Source: Halomarina pelagica
Lineage (GTDB): Archaea; Halobacteriota; Halobacteria; Halobacteriales; Haloarculaceae
Direction: 5' to 3'
Length of the DNA: 64,000 bases
Assembly (NCBI RefSeq): GCF_024228315.1
Contig: NZ_CP100454.1
Coordinates: forward strand, 806,001 to 870,000
Of the stretch, positions 9,798 to 18,526 are shown one piece after another. The notes beneath the pieces were generated by a model that was not told the origin of the DNA, searched no databases, and saw only the letters and a list, made by a program, of their open reading frames with translations. The translations under genes were made by a program, and so were the position numbers. The stretch's first letter is position 1. Each line of letters opens with the position of its first letter.

Positions 9798-9859
9798 GTG
9801 GAGGTACCGACCCGTCTGACGAACCGTTAAGTAGGCGGACCTGTTAGTGTCGCTATCGC

Positions 9860-10270
9860 ATGGGCAACAAGAACAAGACGATCTCCTTTCGCGTCAACGA
9901 GGACGCGTTCGAGAGCCTGCGGGACATCGCGGAGGAGCGCGACATCTCGCTGTCGGCGGTGTTCCGCGACTACGTGGACCAGCTCGTTGCCCACGACGGC
10001 CAGGTGCGCGTCGTCCCGGAGCACGAGGTTAGCGACGACGGGTCGAGTTCCACCGAGTTCCCGCCGAAGGTCGAGGTGCCGAAGAGCTTCATCCGCGAGC
10101 ACGAGCGCCTCGAACTCGAGACCGACCACCTCCGCGAGCAACTCGACGAGTACAAGCGCTACGTCACGCAGCTCACCCAGGAGCTAGAACAGTACGACGA
10201 GGAGGAGGTCATTCTCCTCGAAGACCTCGACGACGAGACCGAGGCGGACGAACCGTTCCGCCTCGGGTAG
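9860..10270 (+). CDS. Ribbon-helix-helix protein with coiled-coil tail
   Basis: A 136-residue protein with a CopG/Arc-type ribbon-helix-helix at about 4-48: the strand KTISFRVNEDAFESL is followed by the helices RDIAEERDISLSAVFRDYVDQLV. The second half (about 75-120) is a heptad-like helix (EHERLELETDHLREQLDEYK) likely to be a coiled coil, ending in a very acidic tail. RHH proteins bind DNA as dimers of dimers. No toxin partner is adjacent, so an antitoxin role is unlikely. A TTAAGT box about 30 nt upstream supports the start. Confidence 0.82.
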   Translation: MGNKNKTISFRVNEDAFESLRDIAEERDISLSAVFRDYVDQLVAHDGQVRVVPEHEVSDDGSSSTEFPPKVEVPKSFIREHERLELETDHLREQLDEYKRYVTQLTQELEQYDEEEVILLEDLDDETEADEPFRLG

Positions 10271-10287
10271 CCCGTCGGCTCCCCACC

Positions 10288-10713
10288 TTATTCCCTGCAC
10301 TCGAACGAGACGACCAGGTCGTCCAGTTCGGTCCCCGACTCGTCGTACGCCACGACCCGGTACCGCCCGCGCTTCGGGCCGTCTACCACACGGCCGTACG
10401 TCCGCTCGGAGAGCTTGAATTCCTCACCGACGGGGATCACGGCCACCTCCTCCCCGTCGTCGTACAGCGCGAACCGGGCGGGAGCGGGGCCGTCAGAGTC
10501 GTTCCGCACCGTCACGCGGAACTCGACGCCGCTCGAATCGGCGGGCGCGGCGACGGCCTGCTGGATCACGCCCTCGTCGGCACCGCTGACCGCCTCCGTC
10601 GTACAGTCCGCCTCGGAACTCGCGTTCGATCCCTGAAACCCGACGCATCCGCCGGTGAGCGTTCCGCCGGCAGCGATGACACCTGCGAGGACCTCGCGTC
10701 GCGTTGGACTCAT
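10288..10713 (-). CDS. Small Tat-type lipoprotein
   Basis: This 141-residue secreted protein has a twin-arginine signal with lipobox (MSPTRREVLAGVIAAGGTLTGGC), so it should be exported folded and lipid-anchored at Cys 23 or so. The mature part reads like a single beta-sandwich: FRVTVRNDSDGPAPARFALYDDGE and a C-terminal RYRVVAYDESGTEL. This resembles haloarchaeal immunoglobulin-like domains, but I cannot name a family. Two other cysteines (in DCTTEA and the C-terminal FECRE) could form a disulfide. Convergent with the RHH gene. Confidence 0.75.
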   Translation of the reverse strand: MSPTRREVLAGVIAAGGTLTGGCVGFQGSNASSEADCTTEAVSGADEGVIQQAVAAPADSSGVEFRVTVRNDSDGPAPARFALYDDGEEVAVIPVGEEFKLSERTYGRVVDGPKRGRYRVVAYDESGTELDDLVVSFECRE

Positions 10714-10799
10714 CTCCGACGCATCTCCTTCTCGCGACGTGATAAGTCTTCTCGGGGGAAAGCGTGTGCCGATCCCCGCGGTACGCCGCCTCGACTCGA

Positions 10800-11252
10800 T
10801 CAGGACAGCCGTCGCTTTCGCTCGCGCGCTTCGGTCGCCACCGACTCGTTCCCCTCGACGGCCGCCAGTTCCTCGACCGCCTCCAGCGTCCGCACCGCGT
10901 CGTCGAGGAAGGAGAGCACGTCGCCGGGGTAGGCGTAGAGCATGTAGTCGTCGCCCATCACGTCCACGATGGCGTCCGGCCCGAGTCCCCCCTCGCGCAG
11001 TTCCAGCAGGTATCGGACGAACTTCTCCTCGGGGTGGCCGCAGTGGGGGTTCGACTCGCAGTCGCAGTCGAGGAAGTCCGCGGCGAAGTCGAGCGCGCGC
11101 TCCCGCGTCGCGTCGTCGAGCTTCGCCAGCCCGTCGCCCTGAAAGAGGATGTCGAGGGTCGCCCCCGAGAACGCGCTCTTGGGGATGTTCGTCTCCAGCT
11201 GCGAGCTGATCTGCCGGTGGTTCTTCAGGTAGATCTTGTCCGTGATGGCCAC
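10800..11252 (-). CDS. Conserved haloarchaeal protein with Cys/His cluster
   Basis: The GTG start at 11252 gives 150 residues (VAITDKIYLKNHRQISSQLE...). The longer open frame upstream is arginine-rich and not convincing. A cluster DCDCESNPHCGHPEEK near residue 65 (C-x-C-x5-C-x-H) could bind a metal. The rest is helical, with the block GLGPDAIVDVMGDDYMLYAY. I recognise this as a widespread haloarchaeal small protein but not its function. No operon partner. Confidence 0.8.
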   Translation of the reverse strand: MAITDKIYLKNHRQISSQLETNIPKSAFSGATLDILFQGDGLAKLDDATRERALDFAADFLDCDCESNPHCGHPEEKFVRYLLELREGGLGPDAIVDVMGDDYMLYAYPGDVLSFLDDAVRTLEAVEELAAVEGNESVATEARERKRRLS

Positions 11253-11480
11253 GCTTGACGGGGGAAGGCGTTCGGGGCGTAAAACTCCCTCGGGCGGGTG
11301 AGTGCCGAAGTCGGTGAACGACCCGACACCCGACTCGGTCCAGCGCCGCCTCGAACGTGCGGACGGTCTCCGGTTCCGTGCTCGTACCGAATCGTACGCG
11401 GTCGGGAGTATCAACGGTGATCACCGGCCGTTCGAGCGGGAACTGCCGCCGTTTATACCAGTGGAACCGTAAGTCGGGTC

Positions 11481-14400
11481 ATGGCGACCGATCCGGGCGC
11501 GCGAGGCGACCCCGCGAGCGACGCGCGAAGCGACTACGACTACGTCAGCGACGAGGTCGACCGGCCGGGACTCGTCGAGGACCTCGAACGCCGCGTGGGC
11601 GACGTGCGCTTCGACGACTACTCCCGACAGCTCTACGCGACCGACGCCAGCGCGTACGAGCGACTCCCCGTCGGCGTCGTCTTCCCGGAGTCGACCGAGG
11701 AGGTGGTCGCAGCCGTCGAATACTGCGCGCTCCGGGGGATCCCCGTCCTCCCGCGCGGGGGCGGGACGAGCCTCGCCGGCCAGGCGGTCAACGAGGCGGT
11801 CGTCCTCGACTTCTCGCGGCACATGGACGGGGTGCTCGACGTGGACCCCGAGGGCCGCACGGCGACCGCGCAGGCCGGCGTCTACCTGGGGGACCTCAAC
11901 GAGCGCCTCGCCCCCCACGGGCTGAAGTTCGCGCCCGATCCGGCGTGGGGCGACAAGAGCGCCCTCGGCGGCGCGATCGGCAACAACTCGACCGGCGCAC
12001 ACTCGCTCAAGTACGGCAAGACAGACTACTACATAGAGGAGGTCGAGGCGGTCCTCGCCGACGGCACCGTGACGCGGTTCGGCGAGATCGCGATCGAGGA
12101 ACTGCGCGAGAAGGCGGATCCCGACGCCGACGCGTGGGGACCGGACGGGCCGGAGAGCGACCTCCTGCCGCGGATCTACGCCGAGGTCGTCCGGATTATC
12201 GACGAGGAGCGCGAGGAGATCCGGGCGCGCTACCCCGATCTCAAGCGCAACGTCTCCGGGTACGACCTCGACATGCTCGTCGCCGAGGCGGAGGGCGAGC
12301 GCCGCCTCCCCGACGACTCGGGCGTCGATCCCGAGTGCGAACCCGGGACGGTGAACCTCGCGCGCCTGCTCGCGGGCAGCGAGGGGACGCTCGCGGTCGT
12401 CACCGAGGCGACCGTCTCGCTCGAACCCGTCCCGGAGACGAAGTCCGTCGCCCTCCTGACCTACGACTCGGTCATCGACGCGATGGAGGACGTGGCACCC
12501 ATCCTCGAACACGGCCCCGCCGCGGTCGAGGTGATGGACGACGTGCTGCTCGACCTCGCGCGGGACACCACCGAGTTCCGTGACGTGGTGAACCTCCTGC
12601 CCGAGGGGACCGACTCCGTCCTCCTCGTGGAGTTCTACGCCGAGGACGACGAGGACGGGCGACGGCGGGTGGCCGACCTCATCGCGGACCGCGTCCCCGA
12701 CGGGACGAGCCTGACCGAGCCGAGCGAGGATCGCGTTCGAACGGAGAAGGAACGCTACGCGCGGCGGGCGCTCGAAGCCCACGACGACGAGACGCGCGCG
12801 AAGTTCTGGAAGATGCGCAAGTCCGGCCTCCCGATCCTGCTGTCGCGCACCTCGGACGCGAAGCACATCGCCTACATCGAGGACACCGCCGTCCCCGCCG
12901 AGAACCTCCCGGCGTACGTCGCGGACTTCCAGGCGGTCCTCGAGGAGCACGACACGTTCGCCTCCTACTACGCCCACGCCGGGCCGGGCGTGCTCCACAT
13001 CCGCCCGCTGGTGAACACGAAGACCGTCGAGGGGCTCGCGACGTTCGAGGCCATCGCCGACGAGGCGACCGACCTCGTCGTGAAGTACGGCGGGTCGGTC
13101 TCCGGCGAGCACGGCGACGGCCGCGCGCGCACCCAGTGGAACCGCAAGCTGTACGGCGACCGCCTCTGGAACGCCTTCCGCGACCTGAAGACCGCCTACG
13201 ACCCCGACTGGCTGCTCAACCCCGGAAACGTCTGCGGCGACTACGACATGACCGAGCACCTGCGGTTCTCGCCCGACTACGAGTTCGACGTGGGGTTCGA
13301 GCCGACGCTCTCCTGGGAGAACGAGAACGGCTTCCAGGGGATGGTCGAACTCTGCCACGGCTGTGCGGGCTGTCGCGGTCCGCAGTCGACCACCGGCGGG
13401 GTGATGTGCCCGACGTTCCGCGCCGCCGAGGAGGAGATCCAGGCCACGCGCGGCCGGGCGAACATGCTCCGGGCCGCGATGAGCGGCGCGTTCGACGAGG
13501 ACGAGGCGTTCACCGACGAGTTCGTCGAGGAGGTGCTCGACCTCTGCATCGGCTGTAAGGGCTGCGCGAGGGACTGCCCGAGCGAGGTCGACATGGCGAA
13601 GCTCAAGGCGGAGGTCACCCACGAGTACAAGCGGCGAAACGGCGCGAGCCTCCGCGACCGCGTGTTCGCCAACATCGATCGGCTCTCCGCGCTCGGTAGC
13701 GCGTTCGCGCCGCTGTCGAACTGGACGACGAGGCTCCCCTACGCCCGCGCCGCGATGGAGCGCACCCTCGGCATCGCCCGAGAGCGCGAACTCCCCGAGT
13801 TCCGCCGCGAGACGTTCGAGGACTGGTTCGAGGCCCGCGGCGGCGCGGCGGTCGCCGAGGCCGACGCCGACCGGCGGGTGCTGCTCTTCCCGGACACCTA
13901 CACGAACTTCAACCACCCGGAGGCGGGGAAGGCCGCGGTGCGCGTGCTCGAAGCCGCCGACGTCCACGTGCGCTTGCCGGAGGGGACGACGGGGAGCGGC
14001 CGCCCGCCCCACTCGAAGGGGTTCCTCGGGAAGGCCCGCGAGCAGGCCCGCCGGAACGTCGACGCCCTCGCGCCGATGGTCCGCGACGGCTGGGAGGTCG
14101 TGGTCGTCGAACCCTCCGACGCCGTCATGTTCCAGTCGGACTACCTCGACCTGCTCTCGGGGCCGGACGTCGAGGCCGTCGCCGAGCACACCTACGGCGC
14201 GATGGAGTACGTCGACGCCCACCGCCTGGACGAGGCGATGGCCTTCGACGCGCCCGCCGAGCACCTGACCTACCACGGCCACTGCCACCAGAAGGCCACC
14301 CTGAAGGACCACCACGCGGTGGGCGTGCTCCGCCGGGCGGGCTACGAGGTCGACCCCCTCGACTCCACCTGCTGTGGCATGGCCGGGAGCTTCGGCTACG

Positions 14401-14576
14401 AGGCCGAACACTACTCGATGAGCAAGGCCATCGCGGGCATCCTCTACGACCAGGTGGACGCGAGCCCGGGGGAGACGGTCGTCGCGCCGGGTGCCTCCTG
14501 CCGGTCGCAACTGGGCGACCACGAGGGCGAGGAGCCGCCGCACCCGGTCGAGAAACTGGCCGCGGCGCTCGCCTGA
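11481..14576 (+). CDS. FAD-linked oxidase/Fe-S fusion (D-lactate or glycolate dehydrogenase type)
   Basis: This 1031-residue protein joins three modules found separately in bacterial GlcD/GlcF or Dld enzymes. First is a PCMH FAD-binding domain (about 60-290; PRGGGTSLAGQA and SALGGAIGNNSTGAHS). Next is the FAD-oxidase C-terminal domain (about 320-580). Last is an Fe-S part with two cysteine clusters (CHGCAGCR near 630 and CIGCKGCARDCPSE near 690). The C-terminus holds CCG-type motifs (YHGHCHQKATL and DSTCCGMAGSFGYE). It probably oxidises D-lactate or glycolate and passes electrons to the respiratory chain. The exact substrate is not readable. Stand-alone gene. Confidence 0.9.
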   Translation: MATDPGARGDPASDARSDYDYVSDEVDRPGLVEDLERRVGDVRFDDYSRQLYATDASAYERLPVGVVFPESTEEVVAAVEYCALRGIPVLPRGGGTSLAGQAVNEAVVLDFSRHMDGVLDVDPEGRTATAQAGVYLGDLNERLAPHGLKFAPDPAWGDKSALGGAIGNNSTGAHSLKYGKTDYYIEEVEAVLADGTVTRFGEIAIEELREKADPDADAWGPDGPESDLLPRIYAEVVRIIDEEREEIRARYPDLKRNVSGYDLDMLVAEAEGERRLPDDSGVDPECEPGTVNLARLLAGSEGTLAVVTEATVSLEPVPETKSVALLTYDSVIDAMEDVAPILEHGPAAVEVMDDVLLDLARDTTEFRDVVNLLPEGTDSVLLVEFYAEDDEDGRRRVADLIADRVPDGTSLTEPSEDRVRTEKERYARRALEAHDDETRAKFWKMRKSGLPILLSRTSDAKHIAYIEDTAVPAENLPAYVADFQAVLEEHDTFASYYAHAGPGVLHIRPLVNTKTVEGLATFEAIADEATDLVVKYGGSVSGEHGDGRARTQWNRKLYGDRLWNAFRDLKTAYDPDWLLNPGNVCGDYDMTEHLRFSPDYEFDVGFEPTLSWENENGFQGMVELCHGCAGCRGPQSTTGGVMCPTFRAAEEEIQATRGRANMLRAAMSGAFDEDEAFTDEFVEEVLDLCIGCKGCARDCPSEVDMAKLKAEVTHEYKRRNGASLRDRVFANIDRLSALGSAFAPLSNWTTRLPYARAAMERTLGIARERELPEFRRETFEDWFEARGGAAVAEADADRRVLLFPDTYTNFNHPEAGKAAVRVLEAADVHVRLPEGTTGSGRPPHSKGFLGKAREQARRNVDALAPMVRDGWEVVVVEPSDAVMFQSDYLDLLSGPDVEAVAEHTYGAMEYVDAHRLDEAMAFDAPAEHLTYHGHCHQKATLKDHHAVGVLRRAGYEVDPLDSTCCGMAGSFGYEAEHYSMSKAIAGILYDQVDASPGETVVAPGASCRSQLGDHEGEEPPHPVEKLAAALA

Positions 14577-14590
14577 GACGGAGTCGTAAC

Positions 14591-14596
14591 CTATAT
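14591..14596 (+). promoter_or_regulatory. TATA box of tRNA-His
   Basis: CTATAT about 30 nt before the first nucleotide of the tRNA, the expected position for an archaeal tRNA promoter. Confidence 0.55.
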
Positions 14597-14624
14597 CAGA
14601 TCCCGGGCGGGTAGTTTGTGATGT

Positions 14625-14698
14625 GTCCGGGTTGGGGTAGTGGACTATCCTTCAGCCTTGTGGAGGCTGAGACGCGGGTTCGATTCTCGCACCTGGAC
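14625..14698 (+). tRNA. tRNA-His (anticodon GTG)
   Basis: A complete cloverleaf can be folded by eye. The 7-bp acceptor is TCCGGGT with ACCTGGA (one G-T pair), the anticodon stem is CAGCC/GGCTG with loop TTGTGGA giving anticodon GTG at 14660-14662, and the T-arm is GCGGG/CTCGC around TTCGATT. An extra G at 14625 (G-1) faces the C73 discriminator at 14698, the hallmark of tRNA-His. CCA is not encoded. There is no intron in the anticodon loop. Confidence 0.95.
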
Positions 14699-14802
14699 TG
14701 TATCAAAATTCTTACATATTCGTGGGGACGGCGAGGTAGTGGTACCGTCAATTCTCTCCTCCCCTCCGATTATTCATAAGCGAAAGCGAATGTAGTCGGT
14801 AT

Positions 14803-15624
14803 ATGGGAACGTATCCGTGTCCGACCTGTTCGTCGGAATTCGACAGTAGACGTGGTCTCGGCGTTCATCACGCTCGTACGCACGGCGAACGTCTGCCGAA
14901 CAGGGAGTGTGCGAGATGCGGGCGGGAGTTCTACTGTGGATACGAGAAGAAGTACTGTTCCGAGGACTGTCGTCGAGAATCTATCTCGTTCGAAGCGACG
15001 GCGAATCCGAACTATCGAGCGAAGAAAGAGACCACCGAGTGCGTTCTCTGCGGCTGTGAGTTCGAGTACTATCCGTCGGAAAAGGACGGGTTGTACTGTT
15101 CCGAGTGCGTGAAGAGCGAATCCTGGAGGACACTTCCTGACGTGCGAGGACGTCGAAATCCTCGGTGGAAGGGTGGGAAGGTCAAGACGGAGTGCGTTGT
15201 TTGCGGCGAGACAGTCGAACGGTATCCGAGTGGGATCACCAGCGACGCGGTCGTGTGCGGTGACGAGTGCCGGCGAACGTGGTTGTCCGAGACGTTTAGC
15301 GGTTCCGGACACCCGAACTGGAAGGGTGGTGGGAACGAGTCGTACGGGAAGGGGTGGAGTCGCATTCGTCGTCGGGCCTTGGAACGCGATGGCTACGCGT
15401 GCGTCGTCTGTTCGAAAACCAAGCGGGAGATCGGTCGTAATCCTGACGTGCATCACATCGTCCCCGTACGAGCGCTAGCCGAGTCCGAGGAGTTCGACAG
15501 AACGGACGCCCATTGCCTCGAAAACGTCGTTTCACTCTGCGTTCGTTGTCATCGGAGGGCCGATTTCGGAGCGATATCGAGGGCCGAACTCCGGTCGTTG
15601 ATAAGAACGGGTGAAAACGAGTAG
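14803..15624 (+). CDS. HNH endonuclease with zinc-finger repeats and NUMOD3-like motifs
   Basis: The 273-residue protein starts with a C2H2 finger (residues 6-27, CPTC...HHARTH). Three CxxC...CxxxC-type units follow (36-56, 80-102, 131-156). Between them are three short motifs ANPNYRAK, RNPRWKGGK and GHPNWKGGG, like the NUMOD3 DNA-binding motif of homing endonucleases. The C-terminal HNH nuclease spans about 200-252, with DVHHIVP (His 217/218), Asn 241 and CVVC/CVRCH zinc pairs. The DNA is visibly lower in GC than the neighbours, which suggests transfer. It lies just 3' of tRNA-His; no integrase is nearby. Confidence 0.85.
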   Translation: MGTYPCPTCSSEFDSRRGLGVHHARTHGERLPNRECARCGREFYCGYEKKYCSEDCRRESISFEATANPNYRAKKETTECVLCGCEFEYYPSEKDGLYCSECVKSESWRTLPDVRGRRNPRWKGGKVKTECVVCGETVERYPSGITSDAVVCGDECRRTWLSETFSGSGHPNWKGGGNESYGKGWSRIRRRALERDGYACVVCSKTKREIGRNPDVHHIVPVRALAESEEFDRTDAHCLENVVSLCVRCHRRADFGAISRAELRSLIRTGENE

Positions 15625-15674
15625 CGCTGAGGTGGCGGGGAAACGGCTAACCCCCGGTCACCCCACGAGCGGGT

Positions 15675-16391
15675 ATGGAGGCGGCCCTGCTCACAATCGG
15701 CGACGAGTTGCTCGCGGGCGACGTGGAGAACACTAACGCGACGTGGCTCGCGCGCCAGCTCTCGGCGCGGGGCGTCGCGGTCCGGCGCATCGCGGTCGTC
15801 CCCGACGTCGTCGAGGTGATCGCCGACCACGTCCGCGCGTATGGCGACGCCTTCGACGCCGTCGTCTGCACGGGCGGGCTGGGCGGGACGCCCGACGACC
15901 TGACGATGGAGTCGGTCGCGGCGGCGTTCGGCCGTCCGCTCGTCGTGAACGAGGCCGCCCGCGAGGACGTAGAGCGTACGCTGGCGGCCATCGCGAGGGA
16001 GTACCCCGACCTGGACGTGAACGTCGAGCGCCACGCCTCGCTGCCGGAGGGCGCGCGCCCGCTTCTCAACCCGGACGGCCTCTCGCCGGGATGCGTGATC
16101 GAGAACGTCTACGTCCTCCCGGGCATCCCCCGCGAGATGAGGGCGATGTTCGGGCTGATCGCGGAGGAGTTCGCGGGCGACCTGCGCTCGCGGCTGCTCC
16201 GGACGCCGCTGCCCGAGTCGGACGTGACCCCGACGCTCGAGGCCGCCCGCGAGGAACTCCCCGAGGTCATCCTCGGATCGTACCCGAGTCGCGGCGACGA
16301 CCCGAACCGCGTCAAGATCACCGGCGAGACGGGGGCGGCGCTCGACCGCGCCGAGGCGTGGCTACGCGAGCGGATCGAGATAGAGGACTGA
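15675..16391 (+). CDS. CinA-like molybdopterin-binding fold protein
   Basis: A 238-residue protein matching the N-terminal (COG1058) half of CinA: LLTIGDELLAGDVENTNATWLARQL at the start, then VCTGGLGGTPDDLTMESVAAAFGR and VYVLPGIPREMRAMF. This MoaB/MogA-like fold is used in CinA for ADP-ribose or NMN-related pyrophosphatase activity. Archaeal stand-alone forms lack the C-terminal deamidase domain, as here. Function in the cell is not settled. Stand-alone, convergent with the M50 protease gene. Confidence 0.87.
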   Translation: MEAALLTIGDELLAGDVENTNATWLARQLSARGVAVRRIAVVPDVVEVIADHVRAYGDAFDAVVCTGGLGGTPDDLTMESVAAAFGRPLVVNEAAREDVERTLAAIAREYPDLDVNVERHASLPEGARPLLNPDGLSPGCVIENVYVLPGIPREMRAMFGLIAEEFAGDLRSRLLRTPLPESDVTPTLEAAREELPEVILGSYPSRGDDPNRVKITGETGAALDRAEAWLRERIEIED

Positions 16392-16406
16392 CGGCGACGC
16401 CGGCGA

Positions 16407-17633
16407 TCAGCGCAGTTCGTTGGGACGCGATCCGCGACCGTCACCGCCGCGGCCGCCGTCGGCCGCCGCGCCGGTCGCGCCCGGTCGGTTGTCCAGCGAC
16501 CCGCTGGAGCGGATGATGGTGAGCGCGGTCATGAGGTCGGTCCGCGAGACCAGCCCGACGAGTTCGTCGCCGTCCATGACGAGCAGGCGACCCACGCCGG
16601 ACTCCTGCATCCGGGTGAGGGCGGTCATCGCGTCGTCGTCCGGGCCGATGGTGATGAGGTCGGTCGACATCACCTCCTCGACGCGGTAGGCGTCGCGCTC
16701 GACCTCGTTGACGGCCTTCGCGTCCTCGAGGGTGACGAGACCGACGACGCGTCCGTCGCGCATCACCGGGTAGCCGGTGTGACGCTCGCGGAACATGCGA
16801 TCGATGAGGGTGGCGACGCTGTCGTCCGCGTCGATGGTGTGCAGGCGCTCGCGGGGCGTCATGATGTCGCGCACCCTGACGCCCTCGAAGGCGGCCTTCA
16901 TCAGCGTCTGCTGGGCCTCCGATGACGCGCCGATGTAGATGAAGAAGGCGACGCCCACGAGGAAGATGTTGAACCCGGCGAACAGGCCGAACAGGCCGAG
17001 CAGGATGGCGAAGGTCTTGCCCACCTCCGCCGCGATCTGCGTCGCCCGCGCGTACGAGCGCGTTCGCGCCAAGAGCGCGCGGAGGACGCGCCCGCCGTCC
17101 ATCGGGAACCCCGGCAGGAGGTTGAACGCCGCCAGCGCGAGGTTCGTGATCGCGAGGTAGCCGACGACGAACAGCAGGGCGCTCACCACCGCGCCGCCGG
17201 GTGGGATGACCGCGAACAGCAGGTAGAGACCGACGCCGAGGGCGATGCTTACGATGGGCCCCGCGACGGCGATGTAGAGTTCCTGCTTCCAGTCCTCTGG
17301 CATCTCGCTCAGTTGGGCGATACCGCCGAACAGCCACAGTGTGATGGAGGCGATGGGGAAGCCGAAGCGACGAGCGACGAGCGAGTGTCCCAGCTCGTGC
17401 AGGAGGACGCTCGCGAACAGACCGACGGCCGCCACGGTACCGAGGGCGTACGGCATCAGCCCTGCGGCCATCCCGTCGAGCGCGATCCCCGCGCCGAACA
17501 GGTTGTTGAGCGTCTCGACCCACGTCCCCACTTCCCTGCCGATGATGTAGGCGAACAGCGGCAACACGAGCAGGAACGTCAGATCGAGCTTGATGGGGAT
17601 GCCGAACGCGCTCCCGATACGGAAGCTTCGCAT
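16407..17633 (-). CDS. Site-2 protease family (M50) intramembrane metalloprotease with CBS pair
   Basis: This 408-residue membrane protein has a zinc-binding HELGH motif at 79-83 within a transmembrane helix. The second ligand motif (FPMDGGRVLRALLAR, near residue 175) is also present, so the catalytic site is intact. After about six membrane segments a cytoplasmic CBS pair covers about 255-385 (RDIMTPRERLHTIDADDSVATL and VEEVMSTDLITIGPDDDAM), likely to sense adenine nucleotides. Such proteases cut membrane-bound regulators or proteins inside the bilayer. The substrate is unknown. The ATG at 17633 is supported by the hydrophobic N-terminus following it. Confidence 0.92.
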   Translation of the reverse strand: MRSFRIGSAFGIPIKLDLTFLLVLPLFAYIIGREVGTWVETLNNLFGAGIALDGMAAGLMPYALGTVAAVGLFASVLLHELGHSLVARRFGFPIASITLWLFGGIAQLSEMPEDWKQELYIAVAGPIVSIALGVGLYLLFAVIPPGGAVVSALLFVVGYLAITNLALAAFNLLPGFPMDGGRVLRALLARTRSYARATQIAAEVGKTFAILLGLFGLFAGFNIFLVGVAFFIYIGASSEAQQTLMKAAFEGVRVRDIMTPRERLHTIDADDSVATLIDRMFRERHTGYPVMRDGRVVGLVTLEDAKAVNEVERDAYRVEEVMSTDLITIGPDDDAMTALTRMQESGVGRLLVMDGDELVGLVSRTDLMTALTIIRSSGSLDNRPGATGAAADGGRGGDGRGSRPNELR

Positions 17634-17748
17634 ACCTCTACTCCGCGCCCCACGCTATTAAGTCACAACACCGCCCTTCGCCGCGGTCGCGTGGCGACGC
17701 GCTTGGCGGCCACCGCCGTCGCCCTGGCGAGAACTGGGTCGCCGCCGC

Positions 17749-17990
17749 TCCGTACGTTTATATCCGAGAACGGGGCCAGAGGCCCCATGACGTGACTTCC
17801 GTCGTGGGGCGCTCCGCGGTTGTGCGACGCCACGCCTCACGAACGCGGCCGCGGCGTCGCCTGTCCGCCAGGACGGTTTGCTGCACTCGCTCGGCAGTCG
17901 CGTCGGCGACCGCCTCACTCGCTGGCAAAACCTCCGCTGGAATCGCGTCCCGTCCCCTCGCTCCGCTCGGGGATTCGGCGCGTCCGTCGG
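17749..17990 (+). repeat. Intergenic repeat copy R4 with possible small RNA at its 5' end
   Basis: The first ~115 bp match 39361-39474 closely. Shared parts are TCCGTAC, a TATA-like TTTATA (17757), a hairpin around CCAGAGGCCCC (here GGGGCC/GGCCCC, perfect), and arms GCGACGCC...GGCGTCGC enclosing about 25 nt. The later part (GGCAAAACC, then CCCTCGCTCCGCTCGGGGATTCGGCGCG) is a diverged copy of the module found after prf1 and hisB. The layout, a promoter followed by two conserved stems, suggests a small non-coding RNA. No conserved protein is encoded. Confidence 0.55.
17757..17763 (+). promoter_or_regulatory. TATA-like box inside repeat R4
   Basis: TTTATAT, conserved in position with TTTATAAT at 39369 in copy R3. 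It would direct transcription to start at about 17785, near the conserved hairpin. Confidence 0.45.
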
Positions 17991-18055
17991 ATGGCCCGGA
18001 CGCGCCCGGATGGGAACCGGACGGGCTTTCGTTCTCCGGCGACCACCCCTCGACT

Positions 18056-18424
18056 ATGACCGATCCGCTCGTCCGCCGCGCGGCGGAGATCGACTACGAG
18101 GACGTGAGCGCCGCCGAGGGACTCAGAAAGGGCGTGCTCGTCGGCGAGGAGCACGGCGCGCCGAACCTGGCGCTCCGGCGGTTCACGCTCGCTCCCGGCG
18201 CGGAGGTACCCCCGCACACGAACGAGGTCGAACACGAGCAGTACGTCCTCGACGGCGAGTACGTCGTCGGCCTGGACGACGAGGAGGTCACCGTGAGCGC
18301 GGGCGACTCGCTGTTCGTCCCCGCCGGGACGGTCCACTGGTACCGAAACGAGGGCGACGAGGAGGGGGCGTTCATCTGCGCCGTCCCGACCGGCGACGAC
18401 GAGATCGAGGTCGTCGACGAGTAG
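18056..18424 (+). CDS. Single-domain cupin protein
   Basis: A 122-residue cupin. The metal-binding motif 1 is PPHTNEVEHEQYVLDGEYVV (His and Glu ligands at about 58-67) and motif 2 is GDSLFVPAGTVHWYRNEG near residue 90. Such small cupins act as sugar- or metabolite-binding proteins or as dioxygenase-like enzymes; the substrate cannot be deduced. An in-frame extension upstream lies within the repeat region and is rejected. The ATG at 18056 precedes a normal acidic haloarchaeal N-terminus. Confidence 0.85.
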   Translation: MTDPLVRRAAEIDYEDVSAAEGLRKGVLVGEEHGAPNLALRRFTLAPGAEVPPHTNEVEHEQYVLDGEYVVGLDDEEVTVSAGDSLFVPAGTVHWYRNEGDEEGAFICAVPTGDDEIEVVDE

Positions 18425-18526
18425 CGGTGGCGCTGTGAGTCGAGTCCGCTCCGTCCGTCCACCGTGCTCCCTGTTGGCACGGATTCCGGACGAACCAAAT
18501 ACCGTGACTGCATAGAACCGTCAGAC

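Larger units (their letters stand above)
17634..18055. other. 422-bp spacer holding a TATA-bearing repeat element
   Basis: Between the divergent M50 and cupin genes. It contains repeat element copy R4 (17749-17990). The frames across it encode arginine-rich, low-quality sequence and I do not consider them genes. Promoters of both flanking genes must also lie here. Confidence 0.6.

Noticed and set aside
9860-10270. RHH protein as antitoxin
   Set aside because: No toxin-like gene is adjacent; the neighbour is a convergent lipoprotein gene.
11421-14543. 1040-residue minus-strand open frame opposite the FAD/Fe-S gene
   Set aside because: It is valine/arginine-rich shadow sequence of the plus-strand gene, with no family motifs; long antisense frames are normal at this GC content.
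14600-15650. Integrated virus or genomic island at tRNA-His
   Set aside because: No integrase, no duplicated tRNA 3' end and ordinary genes follow from 15.7 kb; only the HNH gene looks foreign.
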